Positions 39,590 to 51,642 are shown, numbered from the stretch's first letter. The stretch is 64,000 nucleotides of DNA from Diadema setosum (GCA_033980235.1 CM067069.1:34690992-34754991); one strand, 5' to 3'. Notes: generated by a model not told the origin, from the sequence alone. A program made the numbers and translations.

Positions 39590-40600
39590 GTAGTGATGTT
39601 GCTGGTGGTTATTGTCTTGTTGTGGTGAAGTGATGATGGCAACGATAATCATGATAATTATGTTGTGACGATGAATGTGATGATGATGGTGATGGCAATG
39701 GTGATAGTGATGTTGTTGGTGAAGGTGATGGAGACGGTGATGGTGATGGTGATGGTGATGGTGATGGTGATGGTGATGGTGATGGTGGTGGTGGTGGTGG
39801 TGGTGAAGGTGATGGTGATGGTGATGGTGATGGTGATGGTGATGGTGATGGTGATGGTGGTGGTGGTGGTGGTGAAGGTGATGGTGATGGTGATGGTGAT
39901 GGTGATGGTGATGGTGATGGTGGTAGTGATAGTGATGGTGATGGTGATGGTGGTGATGATGGTGATGGTGATGGTGATGGTGATGGTGATGGTGATGGTG
40001 GTGGTGGTGGTGGTGGTGGTGAAGGTGATGGTGATGGTGATGGTGATGGTGATGGTGGTAGTGATAGTGATGGTGATGGTGGTGATGGTGATGGTGATGG
40101 TGATGGTGATGGTGGTGGTGATGGTGATGGTGATGGTGATGGTGATGGTGATGGTGATGGTGATGGTGATGGTGATGGTGATGGTGGTGATGGTGATGGT
40201 GATGGTGATGGTGATGGTGATGGTGATGGTGATGGTGATGGTGGTGATGATGGTGGTGATGATGGTGATGGTGATGGTGATGGTGATGGTGGTGGTGATG
40301 GTGATGGTGATGGTGATGGTGATGGTGATGGTGGTGGTGATGTTGGTAGTGCTTTTGGTGATGACTTTGGTGGTGATGATGCTGTTCACGATGGTGCGTT
40401 GATGATTGCGATGGTGATGACGATCATGTTGGTTGCAATGATGAATAATGATTGTGGTGATGATTATGATGATGGTGATGAAGATAATAATGGTATCGAT
40501 GATCACGGCAGTGTGAATATATGGTGTTGATGATGGTGGTGATGATGGCGATGTTGAAAGATGATGGTGTTGATGATAATCATATTGGAGATAATGGGAT
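39590..40600. repeat. (GATGGT)n hexanucleotide array
   Basis: The core at 39665-40345 is almost pure GATGGT with GGT, GAAGGT and AGTGAT interruptions; the edges are degenerate GATGAT. It makes long open frames of Met-Val on the plus strand and Thr-Ile on the minus strand. These are repeat artefacts, not genes. Confidence 0.95.
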
Positions 40601-40640
40601 AATGGTTATTTGTGAAGAAAATATATACTACAAATTTTTT

Positions 40641-41591
40641 TGTCCCCGCCGAACGAGTTCGAGCAGGGGACTATGAAACGGGCTCCGTACGTGTGTGTGT
40701 CTGTGTGTCCGTCCGTGCGTCCGTGTGTCCGTGTGTCCGTCCGTGCGTCCGTGTGTCCGTGCGTCCGTGTGTGATCAAAATGTTCAAAATGCTACTCCTT
40801 CGCCATTTCTAACCCGATTTTGATTCTGTTTGCTTTATATGATAGCACTACATAGGAGCTTTGAAACTTCTGTACAGAATTTCAGTTGTGACCTTTGACC
40901 TTGACCTTTGACCTATATTGTACATTTTGCTTCAAAATGCTACTCCTTCGCCATTTGTAACCCGATTTCGATTCCGTTTGCTTTATATGATGGCACTAGG
41001 TGAGGGCTTCAAAACTTCTACACAGAATTTTGACCTTTGACTTCTTTGACCTTTGACCTTGATTTTTTACCTATATTGTACTTTTTTGCTACCAAATGCT
41101 ACTCCTTCGCCATTTGTAACCCGATTTCGATTCCGTTTGCTTTAAGTGATGGCACTAGGTGAGGGCTTCAAAACTTCTACACAGAATTTTGACCTTTGAC
41201 TTCTTTGACCTTTGACCTTGATTTTTGACCTGTATTGTACATTTTGCTACCAAATGCTACTCCTTCGCCATTTCTAACCCGATTTCGATTCCATTTGCTT
41301 TATGTGATGGCACTAGGTGAGGGCTTCAAAACTTCTACACAGAATTTTGACCTTTGACTTCTTTGACCTTTGACCTTGATTTTTTTACCTATATTGTACA
41401 TTGGCTACAAAATGCTACTCCTTCGCCATTTCTAACCCGATTTCGATTCCGTTTGCTTTATGTGATGGCACTAGGTGAGGGCTTCAAAACTTCTACATAG
41501 AATTTTGACCCTTGACTTCTTTCACCTTTGACCTTGATCTTTTTACCTATATTGTACATTTTGCTACTAAATGCTACTTCCGGCGGGGACA
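40641..41591. mobile_element. TIR element carrying a GTCC-rich stretch and a 158-bp tandem array
   Basis: The ends are perfect 11-bp inverted repeats, TGTCCCCGCCG at 40641-40651 and CGGCGGGGACA at 41581-41591. Just inside the left end is a GTCCGTGC-type microsatellite (40691-40772). After it comes a tandem array with unit starts (GCTACTCCTTCGCC) at 40791, 40939, 41098, 41256 and 41414, and a truncated sixth at 41573. The period is 148 for the first unit and 158-159 after that. No transposase. The array fills the element to within 8 bases of the right end. Confidence 0.8.
40791..41580. repeat. Tandem array, five 158-bp units plus a partial sixth
   Basis: Each unit has GCTACTCCTTCGCCATTT, a middle GATGGCACTAGGTGAGGGCT and a tail of TGACCTTTGACC motifs ending in a TATTGTACATTTTGC-like stretch. 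Units two to five are very similar, so amplification is recent compared with the diverged MITEs in the window. Confidence 0.85.
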
Positions 41592-43489
41592 TATTTTACG
41601 CACCGCGTAATTTCTACTTTTCCTTGTTTTGTAATAGGAAAAGTCGTAGGGAGTTTGCTGGTTGCATTTGACATTCCCTCTGCTCTAGCTTATAACACTA
41701 TTCATCCACGTAATACACATTACAAAGAGCGCCACCTGCACCCTATTGCATTCTAAACTTTTCGACGTGCATGACTTAAAAAAACAAAAAACAAACAAAC
41801 AAACGTTTTTGGCAATAAGATCACTTTAATATACATGGTATGATATGGTGTGAGAATACTCAAACGCAAAAAAAAAAAAACGAAAAATGAGTGGCAACGC
41901 ACGTTCACACATCAAAGTCAAATACAACTGAACCCCAATCAATAGTTCATCATCCCTTTTGAAAATAGGGCGCACGTGTCCGATGATCAAACAATAACTA
42001 CAATACATCACGTGATTGCATGATTCTCAGCATGAGAAGGTCGCCTACATAATTCCGCTATGAATTATTCATTTTTATTAACTTTAAATGCGCAATTTGT
42101 GCAAAGCCCGAAACGATAGAAAAGGGCATATCAGTTTCGCATACAAAATCAATATCAGGCAACCGATATTTTGTTTATCTTTGTGCTTATTCACAACTTT
42201 ATTATTTTTTTTTTCTGTAATGTCCACTGAGCACCCCTAAAAAGACTTATGTTCATGGCTAATATTGAACAATGCTATAACAGGATAGAAAGATTCTGGT
42301 CCAACGAATGCCTGCCCTGAAAAGAGGTAAACCAGTCAACATTTACGAGTTCGTAGACAGCATATTGTTTAAAGGAAACGTTTTTACACTCTTAATAGAA
42401 GGTAGTATTCGTCTGATTGTTCCGTCTACGAATATCTCAGTGAAAGAAGTGCGCCTCAAACGAACCTATTCTATTCACTTTGTATCTCTTAAAAAATGAT
42501 GAATGGCTAAAGATGTCCCCATCAACATTCATCAATTTCATCTGTCGAAGGAAAGAGAGGGAAAAACTCAACGATAACACTGAAGGTTAAATTGCCGTGG
42601 AGTACCTCATTGATGCAAATAAGTGTCAACACGAGAGGCTATTGATATGCTTGCTTTCTTCTTAACAGGTTGCTCTACTATAGACGCCATCGGCGAGGCG
42701 AACCCTGGATGTGCGATTGCGTCCAATTACCGCGAGGTTTAAACCCTAATAGCTTCGGCTCAAGATTGATTGGTGCGTCTGTACACCAGGCGTTACCACA
42801 TTAGCTGAAATATGTATCTCCCTCAATCTCCGCCTTCCTCAGAGATGTTTGAACTAATAATGCGTCTCTTTACATACGCACATGACTACCACTATTGCAC
42901 GAAACCGCTGAATTGGGCCCCCAGATGTAGGCCTACATAGTTTCATAATGTAGCTTTCGGTAATTTCCCATCTGTATATACTGAATGAGGAATACTTCGT
43001 TTGAATATGCATTTACAATGATGAGTTATTATCTCTTGATATCAGCAGCGATTAACATTCAGACTATTATAATTCAGATCGTCTGAGAGATGTAATATGG
43101 GAAGAGTGTGGAGCCAAGGTATAAGAAGCTCTGTTTTGCGATCATCCAAAAACTCCTCCAAGGCTATCTCAAGATGATGATAGTTGGTCGATCAATGACG
43201 TCAGATATTGACTCTATTTTATGGTAATTTCGTCTTATGGCTTTAAGGAAGACACTAGGTCTTGAAATTCCTGCAGTTCTGTACTACCTCGAAAGAAAGC
43301 TATTACATTGTACATGGTAATAGAGATTATATAGTAAAGGAGACGTATAGAAGGTAGGTACTCATCTCGGTAAAATTGAGGCTGATGAACATAGAATAAA
43401 GTGGGGGTCCAGGGGCCCGTCTTTCTATTCCAAGTGGGAGAAAGGACCAGGGACACCCCTCCCCCCTCTGCCCTCTGGAGAGGAATGTT
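41592..43489. other. Intergenic DNA without recognised features
   Basis: Unique AT-rich sequence with A-runs near 41780 and 41869 and a CRE octamer at 43196. No gene seen. Confidence 0.5.
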
Positions 43490-43732
43490 CACTCTATAAA
43501 GTCCCAGGTCAGAACTGACCCGGAACTGGTCCATTGGGGTCACACACCGTTCCGGGTCAGAAATGACAAGGAATGGGGTCAGATATGACCCCATCCAGAG
43601 TCATGTATTGGGTCAGGGTGACCCCATTCTGGGTCTTCATGACCAAATTCCAAGTCATTTCTGACCCGGAACGGTGTGTGACCCCAACGGACCCAGTTCC
43701 GGGTCAGTTCTGACCCGAGATTTTTTAGAGTG
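43490..43732. mobile_element. Palindromic MITE with about 78-bp arms made of GGGTCA/TGACCC motifs
   Basis: Left arm 43490-43567 (CACTCTATAAA...) and right arm 43654-43732 (...TTTTTTAGAGTG) are near-perfect inverted copies. The CACTCTAAAAA end is typical of a widespread class of short non-autonomous DNA transposons. The interior repeats the theme with GGGGTCAGATATGACCCC and GGGTCAGGGTGACCCC. Nothing is coded. Confidence 0.8.
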
Positions 43733-43851
43733 TTGGGCAAAACCGCCGCAAATCCTGATTTTTTTTAGTAAATGGAATCGTAAGATTTCCCCTACTTTTT
43801 TTTAATCGATAAAAGGCAAAATGGGGGTTTCTGTTGTTTTTGATTAGCCAC

Positions 43852-43907
43852 GTGTATGTGTGTGTGTGTGGGGGGGGGGGGGGGCTTTGTGTGTGTGCGT
43901 GTGTGTA
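43852..43907. repeat. (GT)n interrupted by a G run
   Basis: GT dinucleotides flank a run of about 15 G at 43870-43884. Confidence 0.9.
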
Positions 43908-44259
43908 AAGTCCTTAGCTCCCTGTCTCTACTTCCTATGTGTTTGATTTTTTTATTTCAAAAAAGACAAACTTTGATAAACTGAGAGAAACTGTAAACTG
44001 TACCCAAAAGCCTGAATAAGACAGACTCCTTGCTCTTCAAAACATTTGGACATCAACAGTGATCGAGGGAAAACAACAACAACCAAAAAGCAGACGTTAC
44101 AGTCAACGGCAACGAGAAATAGCACAAATCATGGGTATCTTTTTCCATATACCTAAAGACAAGCAAAACGTTTTCCTCGTGTTTTAGTGCATATTTGAGC
44201 AGTAAAAGAGAACCAGTCTGAAAGGAATTGATAAAACAGGCAGAAGGGTGATGGCGACT

Positions 44260-44640
44260 CGCTGAAAACCTGACCGACGTTCGCTCTGCGTGAAATCTGG
44301 TATTAGAGAATGGCGGAAACCAACCAGGCATTGTCCAATCCATCGCTCGCTTATTTGCGGTACACTTCCGACGTTAAAAGCGCCTCGAAAAGTGGAGGGG
44401 AGGGTGGAAGGTACACCTACATTTACCAAGTCAATTCACAAACGAGTAAATAAAGAGGTAGCGATTCCGCCATTTCCCCTATAGAATTGGGAGTGTTGAT
44501 AGCGCGCGGGACCCCCAACAGCGAGGCGGTGCGGAGGAGGGCCCACTCGCGTGCTCGCTGCTAGTACCTCGGCTGGTAGATCTACAGCCTGCCTACCACT
44601 CCCTCGACCATTACTTGATGCGACGCCGTATAGCATTCTT
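44260..44640. other. GC-rich island, candidate regulatory DNA
   Basis: A CpG-containing block between AT-rich flanks, containing CCAATC (44335) and several purine-rich stretches. Short frames occur on both strands but none is recognisable. Confidence 0.2.
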
Positions 44641-45912
44641 TTATACAGCGTCACTATTCGAACGTACCACATGTCACATTTCCCCCCTTGCTCACATGCT
44701 TGGCTTCCTGTATTTGCTCAAGAAATTTCCAATTCTTATATGTCCTTTCGACGGAATAGCTAGATAATTGAAACCCACCCGTGCTTCAGCGGGTTTGACG
44801 GCTTGACCGCTCCCGCGCGCTGATAAAATATTGATCTGAAGTTGAAGACTGTAAACTATGGGTCCCATGCACGGACAATTAAAGCAATCCAATATCACAT
44901 ATGTTACCGACTAGCCCGGAGACTGAATAGTCCGTAATGACAAATGAAATACACTTTCATGTCGATGCAGTGTAAATGAAATCTTTGCAGGTCTCTCTTT
45001 ATTCAGAACGGAAGCACATTTTTTTCCTTTTATTCAACGCACGACGACTGTGGAAAATAGTCGCATTGTGCACAACAATCACGAGTTACAACACCAAACT
45101 GTTCACATTGCAATGTATTGTATCACTGTTACAACGTACAATGTATTTTTTTTCACAGTTTAAATCATTGAATGAGCAGACTAGCTGCACATGAGATATG
45201 ATTCGATGACTTACGTCTTTTATGCATTGCGTTACTTTACTGACAAATATAAGTATTAGAATTCAATACCATTGATTTGAACAGAGTTTGGAAGTTCTAC
45301 TTTTGTTTATATATTTGCTGGTCTCTTAAAATTATGTCTGCTTCAGTTCAGTTCAATTCAATTCGATTCTATTCAACTCAAACCATTTCATTTACATGTT
45401 ATTTTAGTTGAGCTCCATTTGCAACGACAAGTGGATACTTGTATAAATGAATAATTAAAATAATGACTGCATGCATGACAAACGATTCAGACACGCTACG
45501 AAATCAATCAATAAAAATTACATTTTCTTGTTCGTTATCAAAACTGCGCGTCAAATGACGTCCAATTTCCCGTTTAGAACAAGACACATTTAGAGCTGAT
45601 AGTTATGAATTATACACGACTTCATGTCGACTTTCGTAGCTTGTCACAGCGAAACTTGAGCTTCCTGTTTGATCACTTTTACCTTTCGCACATGAAAAAA
45701 AAAATACAGCCAGAGAAAATACAATTATGGCCCCTATTTGGTGCTACATAAAATACATACAATACAATAATGCTATATACACGGTGCCATAAGGAACACA
45801 TTCCAGAGCTCCAAAACCATTCTGTAATGATAACCAGAGTAAAAAAAGGGTTTAGCAGTCCACAATCTTGAGCCCTGTGTGGGCTAATCACACAAGGCGC
45901 ACGAGCCGACAC

Positions 45913-46150
45913 TGGGCAAAAAAGCCCACGAGACCGACACCGCGTACATTAAGCCCCATGATGTAATGAGTTTCGGACTCGTGGGCCTTTTTTGCCTGTC
46001 AGACTCATGGGCCTTTTTGCGTAGTGTCGGACTCGTTGGACTTGTTTGTCTATAGTGTCGGACTCATGGGCCTTATTTGCATTTGTCGAGATCGTGGGCC
46101 GCATGACTGGTGAGTTATGCGACTCGTGGGTGTCGCACTCGGGACGTGTC
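45913..46150. repeat. Degenerate minisatellite of TGTCGGACTCGTGGGCCTTTTT units
   Basis: At least four to six diverged units of 30-40 bases built on GTCGGACTCGTGGGC + TTTTTGC lie at 45968-46150. One unit in inverted orientation lies at 45914-45938, making a hairpin-capable pair. No host element was recognised. Confidence 0.7.
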
Positions 46151-46290
46151 TTTATTCTAACATAGACAATTAACTAATTATTTCTCTACCATCACTGAGC
46201 AAATCTCTTTAGTCCATTGTTCATATGCGTTCATTTGTATTCTACAGCCATTGAAGGAAGCCATACATTATTTTCCTTTAGATATATTAT

Positions 46291-46317
46291 CAAGGAGCTT
46301 CAAAAACAAGCTCCTTG
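46291..46317. repeat. Short perfect hairpin
   Basis: CAAGGAGCTT (46291-46300) and AAGCTCCTTG (46308-46317) are perfect inverted arms around a 7-base loop CAAAAAC. Confidence 0.8.
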
Positions 46318-49010
46318 GATAAATAATCATCTTTGGTTCTTGTGTAGCAGTCATGGTATTGTATATTACTTTTTCTTGCTGATGTGCAGTGCGTGTGATT
46401 ATTTTGTTACTGTGACAGCGGTACCAGCTTATAATATTGTACTTGTATTATATAAATGATAATGAATCCGATTGAAAAAAAAGTGTGTGCTTGTGTGTAT
46501 GTGTGCGTTTGTGCGTCTACTTTCTTTTTCTCAACAAAAAGGTGAGAGGAATACATTTTGAAGTGGCAAATATTGTCCTCATTTTTTTTTTTTTTTTGAG
46601 GGAGAGGGGGTGGGGTTGCTAATAAATGGTAGTGGAAGAGACGTATAGGCAAACGTTATCAGATCATGAAATGTGAAATTCTATTAGTACACAAAGACGT
46701 CTGTTACATTGCCTGGCCACGCCTTGACCAAACTTGTATCTCCGGCTCGCTGTTCAGAGCTACACGTGCGTGTATTGGACGCACCGTGTGCTGACGTGTG
46801 CAGCACACTCGACGCCTACCACCTACGGAACATCCACCGGACCGAAACCATGGCAACCTGCTGGCCATTATGTCTTCACTCCACACATCTCTTACCAAAT
46901 GTTGCTTTCTGGAGGGCGCATGCATACACCTCTACATTGTTTATTAGGTTTTTGTCATGCTATTAAAACAAGCAGAACATACGATACTGTTTTTGCAATA
47001 TTCTGTCATTTCTCTCTCTGAATTTCGCAAAAGTTACTGAGTAAATTACGGAATCTGAAATCAAATGCAATGAAAAGTTAATGGAGAGATTAATTGAAGG
47101 TGATATTGAAGAAATTAAAGCAATCGAGCTTGAAGAAAGTTACAACAGCTTAAAGTGAAGTGGCAGCATGTTCAAGTCGAGTTTGACAGATAGAGTGGAA
47201 TGATACAAACAGAATTGTAGAAATTCTATAAAGATAATTCTATGAAAGACATAGGAGTAAAATGAAATGAAATAAAGAGTGTAAAATTTTACAGTTACAA
47301 TTTAGTATTCATCGGCATATTGACATTAAAGTTGTTTTTTTTTTTTTAAATTACATGGAGCGATGATGTCCTCATCATATCACTCTCAACGCACCTACTG
47401 GTAATTGGTTGGTGCACAAAATATTATGAAAAACATGTTTTGGTTGATAAAGTCGCAACGACAATCCTTTGCGCCCCGGTATCAACATTATTTGGTTATT
47501 ACAACGTAGAAATGAATCTATGTAAGTGAATCTTTGTGATTCATGTAAAAAGAGGAACTTCACTAACTTTGTTTGCAACCAAAAGTGTCCGTAAATTAAC
47601 ATTTTATAGAAATCTAAATTCATATTTTCTTGTACTTAAAACAAGTACACGTATAAATTTATGATATGATTTATATCCCTAGCATCATATACATGTGTAT
47701 CAATTTCAAATGTTTTAACGGAACATAATTAGAGTATTGTCGTTGTTGTTTTTTTCAAGTGATCTACATTTTAACAGCTTTGCTTTTTCAATAGAAGATC
47801 ACTCTTTTTCATCGCATTATTCTTTTAATGCAAAGTGTTAATTGTTTTCCCTGTTGTAGTTATCCGTGTATGTGCTACAATATTTTATGATTTGTATTTT
47901 TTCCAAATTGATCATAATTATAATATGACAAATGGATACTTTGCATTATCTATTAGATTTTTTAAAAGGAAATAAACTGAATTGAACTGAAAAATTGACA
48001 TTGCAATATGTATATTATTTTGTCGCGTATATGAAACGTCCGCTCTGTCGCATTCTCTCGAAAGAAACCAAAAACGTTGAACTTTTGCACAGGTTGAGCG
48101 ATAAAGGATGTTAGTATTTTTGTATGGTGAGATTTGTACTAAGAGGGAGACTTATGATGTCATGACGTAACTGGCGTATGATGTTTCACATTGTGAGGAA
48201 ACATGTCTAGACAACCGCGTTGTTTCATATTTTGATGAAGCAACTTTCCCTGTTTGCCTGAATTTACTCTTCATTGTAAAGTACTTTAAGGAATTCGACA
48301 CATCAGTATCGGTCTCGTGAGAGTGACGTCATGTGTTCAGAAGTCCTTATTTTATTTTCATTGTCGCAGAAGAACAAATAAAAATGAAGTGTCCTTCTTC
48401 AGGGATGGGTTTTTTTCTTTTCTTTTGGTGCACATCAATTCCAAATATTCAGCATCCTTTATCGCTTAACAAGAGTGCAACACTTTTTGGGTTTCTTTCG
48501 AGGATATGCGGAGAATGTGACATTTCGTATACACAACATTTGTTTGTTTTTGTTTTTGTTTTTTGCATACAACTTCATATTCGTCAGGCAATGAAAGTAT
48601 TTTTGTTTGTCTGTTTGCTTTTCTTTATTTACAGAGACGTGATATTTTTCAAACTGTTTCAATCTTTTTCCAATCTTATTTGAATTTTAGTTGATGTCCG
48701 TCTCACTGCTTTTGACCCGTGTTGCTTCTTCCTTTAACACGACCTATCCCAAGCATGTGACGATCAAGTAGGGAAAGTGTTTGTCGCCAGTTGAGAGCTC
48801 ATATGGTTCAACTTTTGCAGGTTTTTCAAATCCTTGTTGATATCTCATGAAGACAGCAAAAAATATACCACGATAAATGATTTTCGAAGAGAATGAAAAC
48901 TTCTTAATGTGGCAGACAAATAAGGATGCAAACAAACAGGATATGAAAAATCTACTCTTTCATTCGATGTTCGTGGAGTTTACAAGCAATTGAATAACAG
49001 GTACCGTAAT

Positions 49011-50125
49011 CTGGAAATGATGACAAATATGATGGGAACGTGGGTTCGCTTTGATGGGATAATATGGTTCAGGTATAGTGGTGGTGGTGATAATGATTAT
49101 GATGATGACGTTGATGATGACGACAGTGACGATGATGGTGATGGTGATGGTGATGATGATGGTGAATATGATGGTGATGGTGATGATGATGGTGGTGATG
49201 GTGATGGTGATGGTGGTGATGGTGGTGGTGATGGTGATGGTAATGGTGGTGGTGATGGTGGTGATGGTGATGGTGATGGTGATGGTGATGGTGATGGTGA
49301 TGGTGAATGTGATGGTGATGGTGATGGTGATCTGGAAATGATGACAAATATGATGGGAACGTGGGTTCGCTTTGATGGGATAATATGGTTCAGGTATAGT
49401 GGTGGTGGTGGTGATAATGATTATGATGATGACGTTGATGATGACGACAGTGACGATGATGGTGATGGTGATGGTGGTGATGATGGTGAATATGATGGTG
49501 ATGGTGATGGTGATGGTGGTGATGGTGGTGGTGATGGTGATGGTAATGGTGGTGGTGATGGTGGTGATGGTGATGGTGATGGTGATGGTGATGGTGATGG
49601 TGATGGTGATGGTGATGGTGATGGTGAATGTGATGGTGATGGTGATGGTGATCTGGAAATGATGACAAATATGATGGGAACGTGGGTTCGCTTTGATGGG
49701 ATAATATGGTTCAGGTATAGCGGTGGTGGTGGTGATAATGATTACGGTGATGACGTTGATGACGACAGTGACGATGATGGTGATGGTGATGATAATGATG
49801 ATGGTGAATATGATGGTGATGGTGATGATGATGATGATGGTGGTGATGGTGATGGTGGTGATGGTGGTGGTGATGGTGATGGTAATGGTGGTGGTGATGG
49901 TGGTGATGGTGATGTTGAATGTGATGGTGACGGTGATGGTGATGGTGAATGTGATGGTGATGGTGATGGTGATGCTGACGGTGACGGTGACGGTGGCGGT
50001 GGCGGTGACGGTGACGGTGACGGTGACGATGACGGTGACGGTGACGGTGATGGTGATGGTGGTGATGGTGGTGATGGTGATGATGATGGTGACGGTGACG
50101 GTGCTGGTGACGGTGAAGGTATGTT
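49011..50125. repeat. Higher-order GATGGT satellite: 321-bp units
   Basis: A 69-bp non-repetitive leader beginning CTGGAAATGATGACAAATAT recurs at 49011, 49332 and 49653, exactly 321 bases apart. Each leader is followed by a block of GATGGT/GATGAC hexamers. The third block continues to about 50125 with more GACGGT variants. The period is divisible by three, so an apparent 379-residue Asp/Gly-rich frame stays open from 48990 to 50129. His-rich and Met/Val-rich frames also stay open in other frames. This argues for a satellite rather than a gene. Confidence 0.9.
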
Positions 50126-50933
50126 ATAATGACAGCACCACTACACGGATGTTTGGTAGATAAACTGGTATAGCGACAGAATGAAGATAATGATGTTGGT
50201 GACAGTGGTGATGTTGGCGATCAGTCTCAAGTGATGAGGGTATTGTTAATGTAGTATTAGCAATGGAGATGGTAACAATGATCGGATGATATAACGGTCT
50301 TCAAACAACAACAACAACAACAACAACACGAGCTGACATGGACACACAGTGGACGCTGACTTAATTTCCTCTAACAGCGAAGTCTTGGAATCTAGCAGCA
50401 TTAAAAAGGAGAAACTGGAGTTTTCTACTTTATGCATTTTTTGATATGACGCAGTGCACACATATCATGAAACGCGTTTTTGTCTATATTGTTATGAATT
50501 AAGATTACAAGTGTAAATAGATGTGACAGAGCCGTATAACTTTGCAAAGTATGTTTTAAATTTTATTTTCCAGGGAGCGGACAGACGCTGTATGAGTACG
50601 GGACAAGTAATCGAAGCATCATCGTGGTGTGTGCATGAATGCCGCGCCGGGCAACTGTCTGTCGTGTCTCAGCGGTACGCCGATCAATCACACGGGCCAG
50701 TTGCGGTGAGGGAGGAGTTGAAGATCATCAGCGAGAGTTTAACATCGTTTAACACGGAACATGAACGGCGCTCCAACACTTGCTCATGTGATCATCCAAG
50801 GCATGATTTTGCAACAATATCAACTGCAAGACAATGGCGACATGTAAACCTTCGTGGGAAATATTTGCGGATAACCCGACAGAAGGTCTTTTCTTGATTT
50901 GAATGGAGAGGGGAAGACAGGAATAGAAGACAC

Positions 50934-50935
<2 letters not shown>

Positions 50936-50976
<41 letters not shown>

Positions 50977-50992
50977 GAGGGAGAGAGAGAAG
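50936..50992. repeat. (GA)n microsatellite
   Basis: A run of GA dinucleotides with two short interruptions. The open frames on the opposite strand (runs of Ser-Leu) come from it. Confidence 0.95.
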
Positions 50993-51158
50993 GGAGAAGA
51001 GTTGAGAGCAGTATTAGAAAATAAAGCAAAATCTCCCGTAGTTGATGGTGAGATAACGACATAATAAAGTCTTACACCGACCCCTCCCGCCCAGTTAAAG
51101 GACGAGTCCCTTTCCGCGCTGTATGCTCGTATCTCAAGAGGGTCCAATTGACACTATA

Positions 51159-51642
51159 CAGTATGTCCCCAAAAAATTACAATCGGATTTCCGCATTGAT
51201 AACCTTTAATGTATGATTAAACTGTCTGAATGTTATTTCAAGGTCTGAAAGTATAACGTCTTACCTACATTTTGCAGAAAACCCCATTCAATTTACTTAG
51301 GGGGTCACAGAGCAATGTGAATCGTTGTAAAGCATGGGTATGTATCTTCCAAATTTAACACTTGGATGCTCTTTGAACTGCATACTAATGTGTGAACAGA
51401 CTGGACTAAACTTGGAGGGAAGGGATTCCTGACTTGAATTTTCATTTCTCTTTGACCACTGAAGCAAATCGGATGGTGTTTTCTGTAAGATGTGGGTAAT
51501 AAGTTATAGTTTCATACCCTAAAATTGTATTTGGATTTATTTACTATTTTTAAAGTTATCATTGAGGAGATTCCCGCTCAGTTTTTCTTTGTCTTTCTTT
51601 TTTTTTCTTTTTCTTTTTTTTTTGGGGGGGGGGGGCATACGG
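51159..51642. mobile_element. Mariner-like MITE, copy 1
   Basis: Begins CAGTATGTCCCCAAAAAATT after TA (51157-51158). It ends in a poly-T/poly-G stretch and GCATACGG before TA (51643-51644), which is the inverse of the start. It is clearly homologous to 56583-57015 across its whole length. A short direct repeat of ATACGGTATC follows the right end. No open frame of note. Confidence 0.75.

Larger units (their letters stand above)
44641..49010. other. Intergenic DNA with a minisatellite and hairpin, no gene
   Basis: A GC-richer patch at 46700-46930 has overlapping frames on both strands (about 75-95 codons), none recognisable. A CRE octamer is at 48324. The remainder is AT-rich unique DNA. Confidence 0.45.

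Noticed and set aside
39658..40506. 282-codon minus-strand and 245-codon plus-strand frames
   Set aside because: Both are made of the GATGGT hexamer (Thr-Ile and Met-Val dipeptides); a repeat without stop codons stays open on both strands.
39590..41580. CRISPR array or prokaryotic defence system
   Set aside because: The repeats are contiguous tandem units without spacers, in an evident animal genome.
46844..46857. Fifth X-box (GAAACCATGGCAAC)
   Set aside because: The first half-site departs from GTTNCC at two positions, so I did not count it.
49069..50163. His-rich minus-strand frames and Met/Val-rich plus-strand frames in the 321-bp satellite
   Set aside because: They are alternative readings of the same hexamer repeats and have no independent support.
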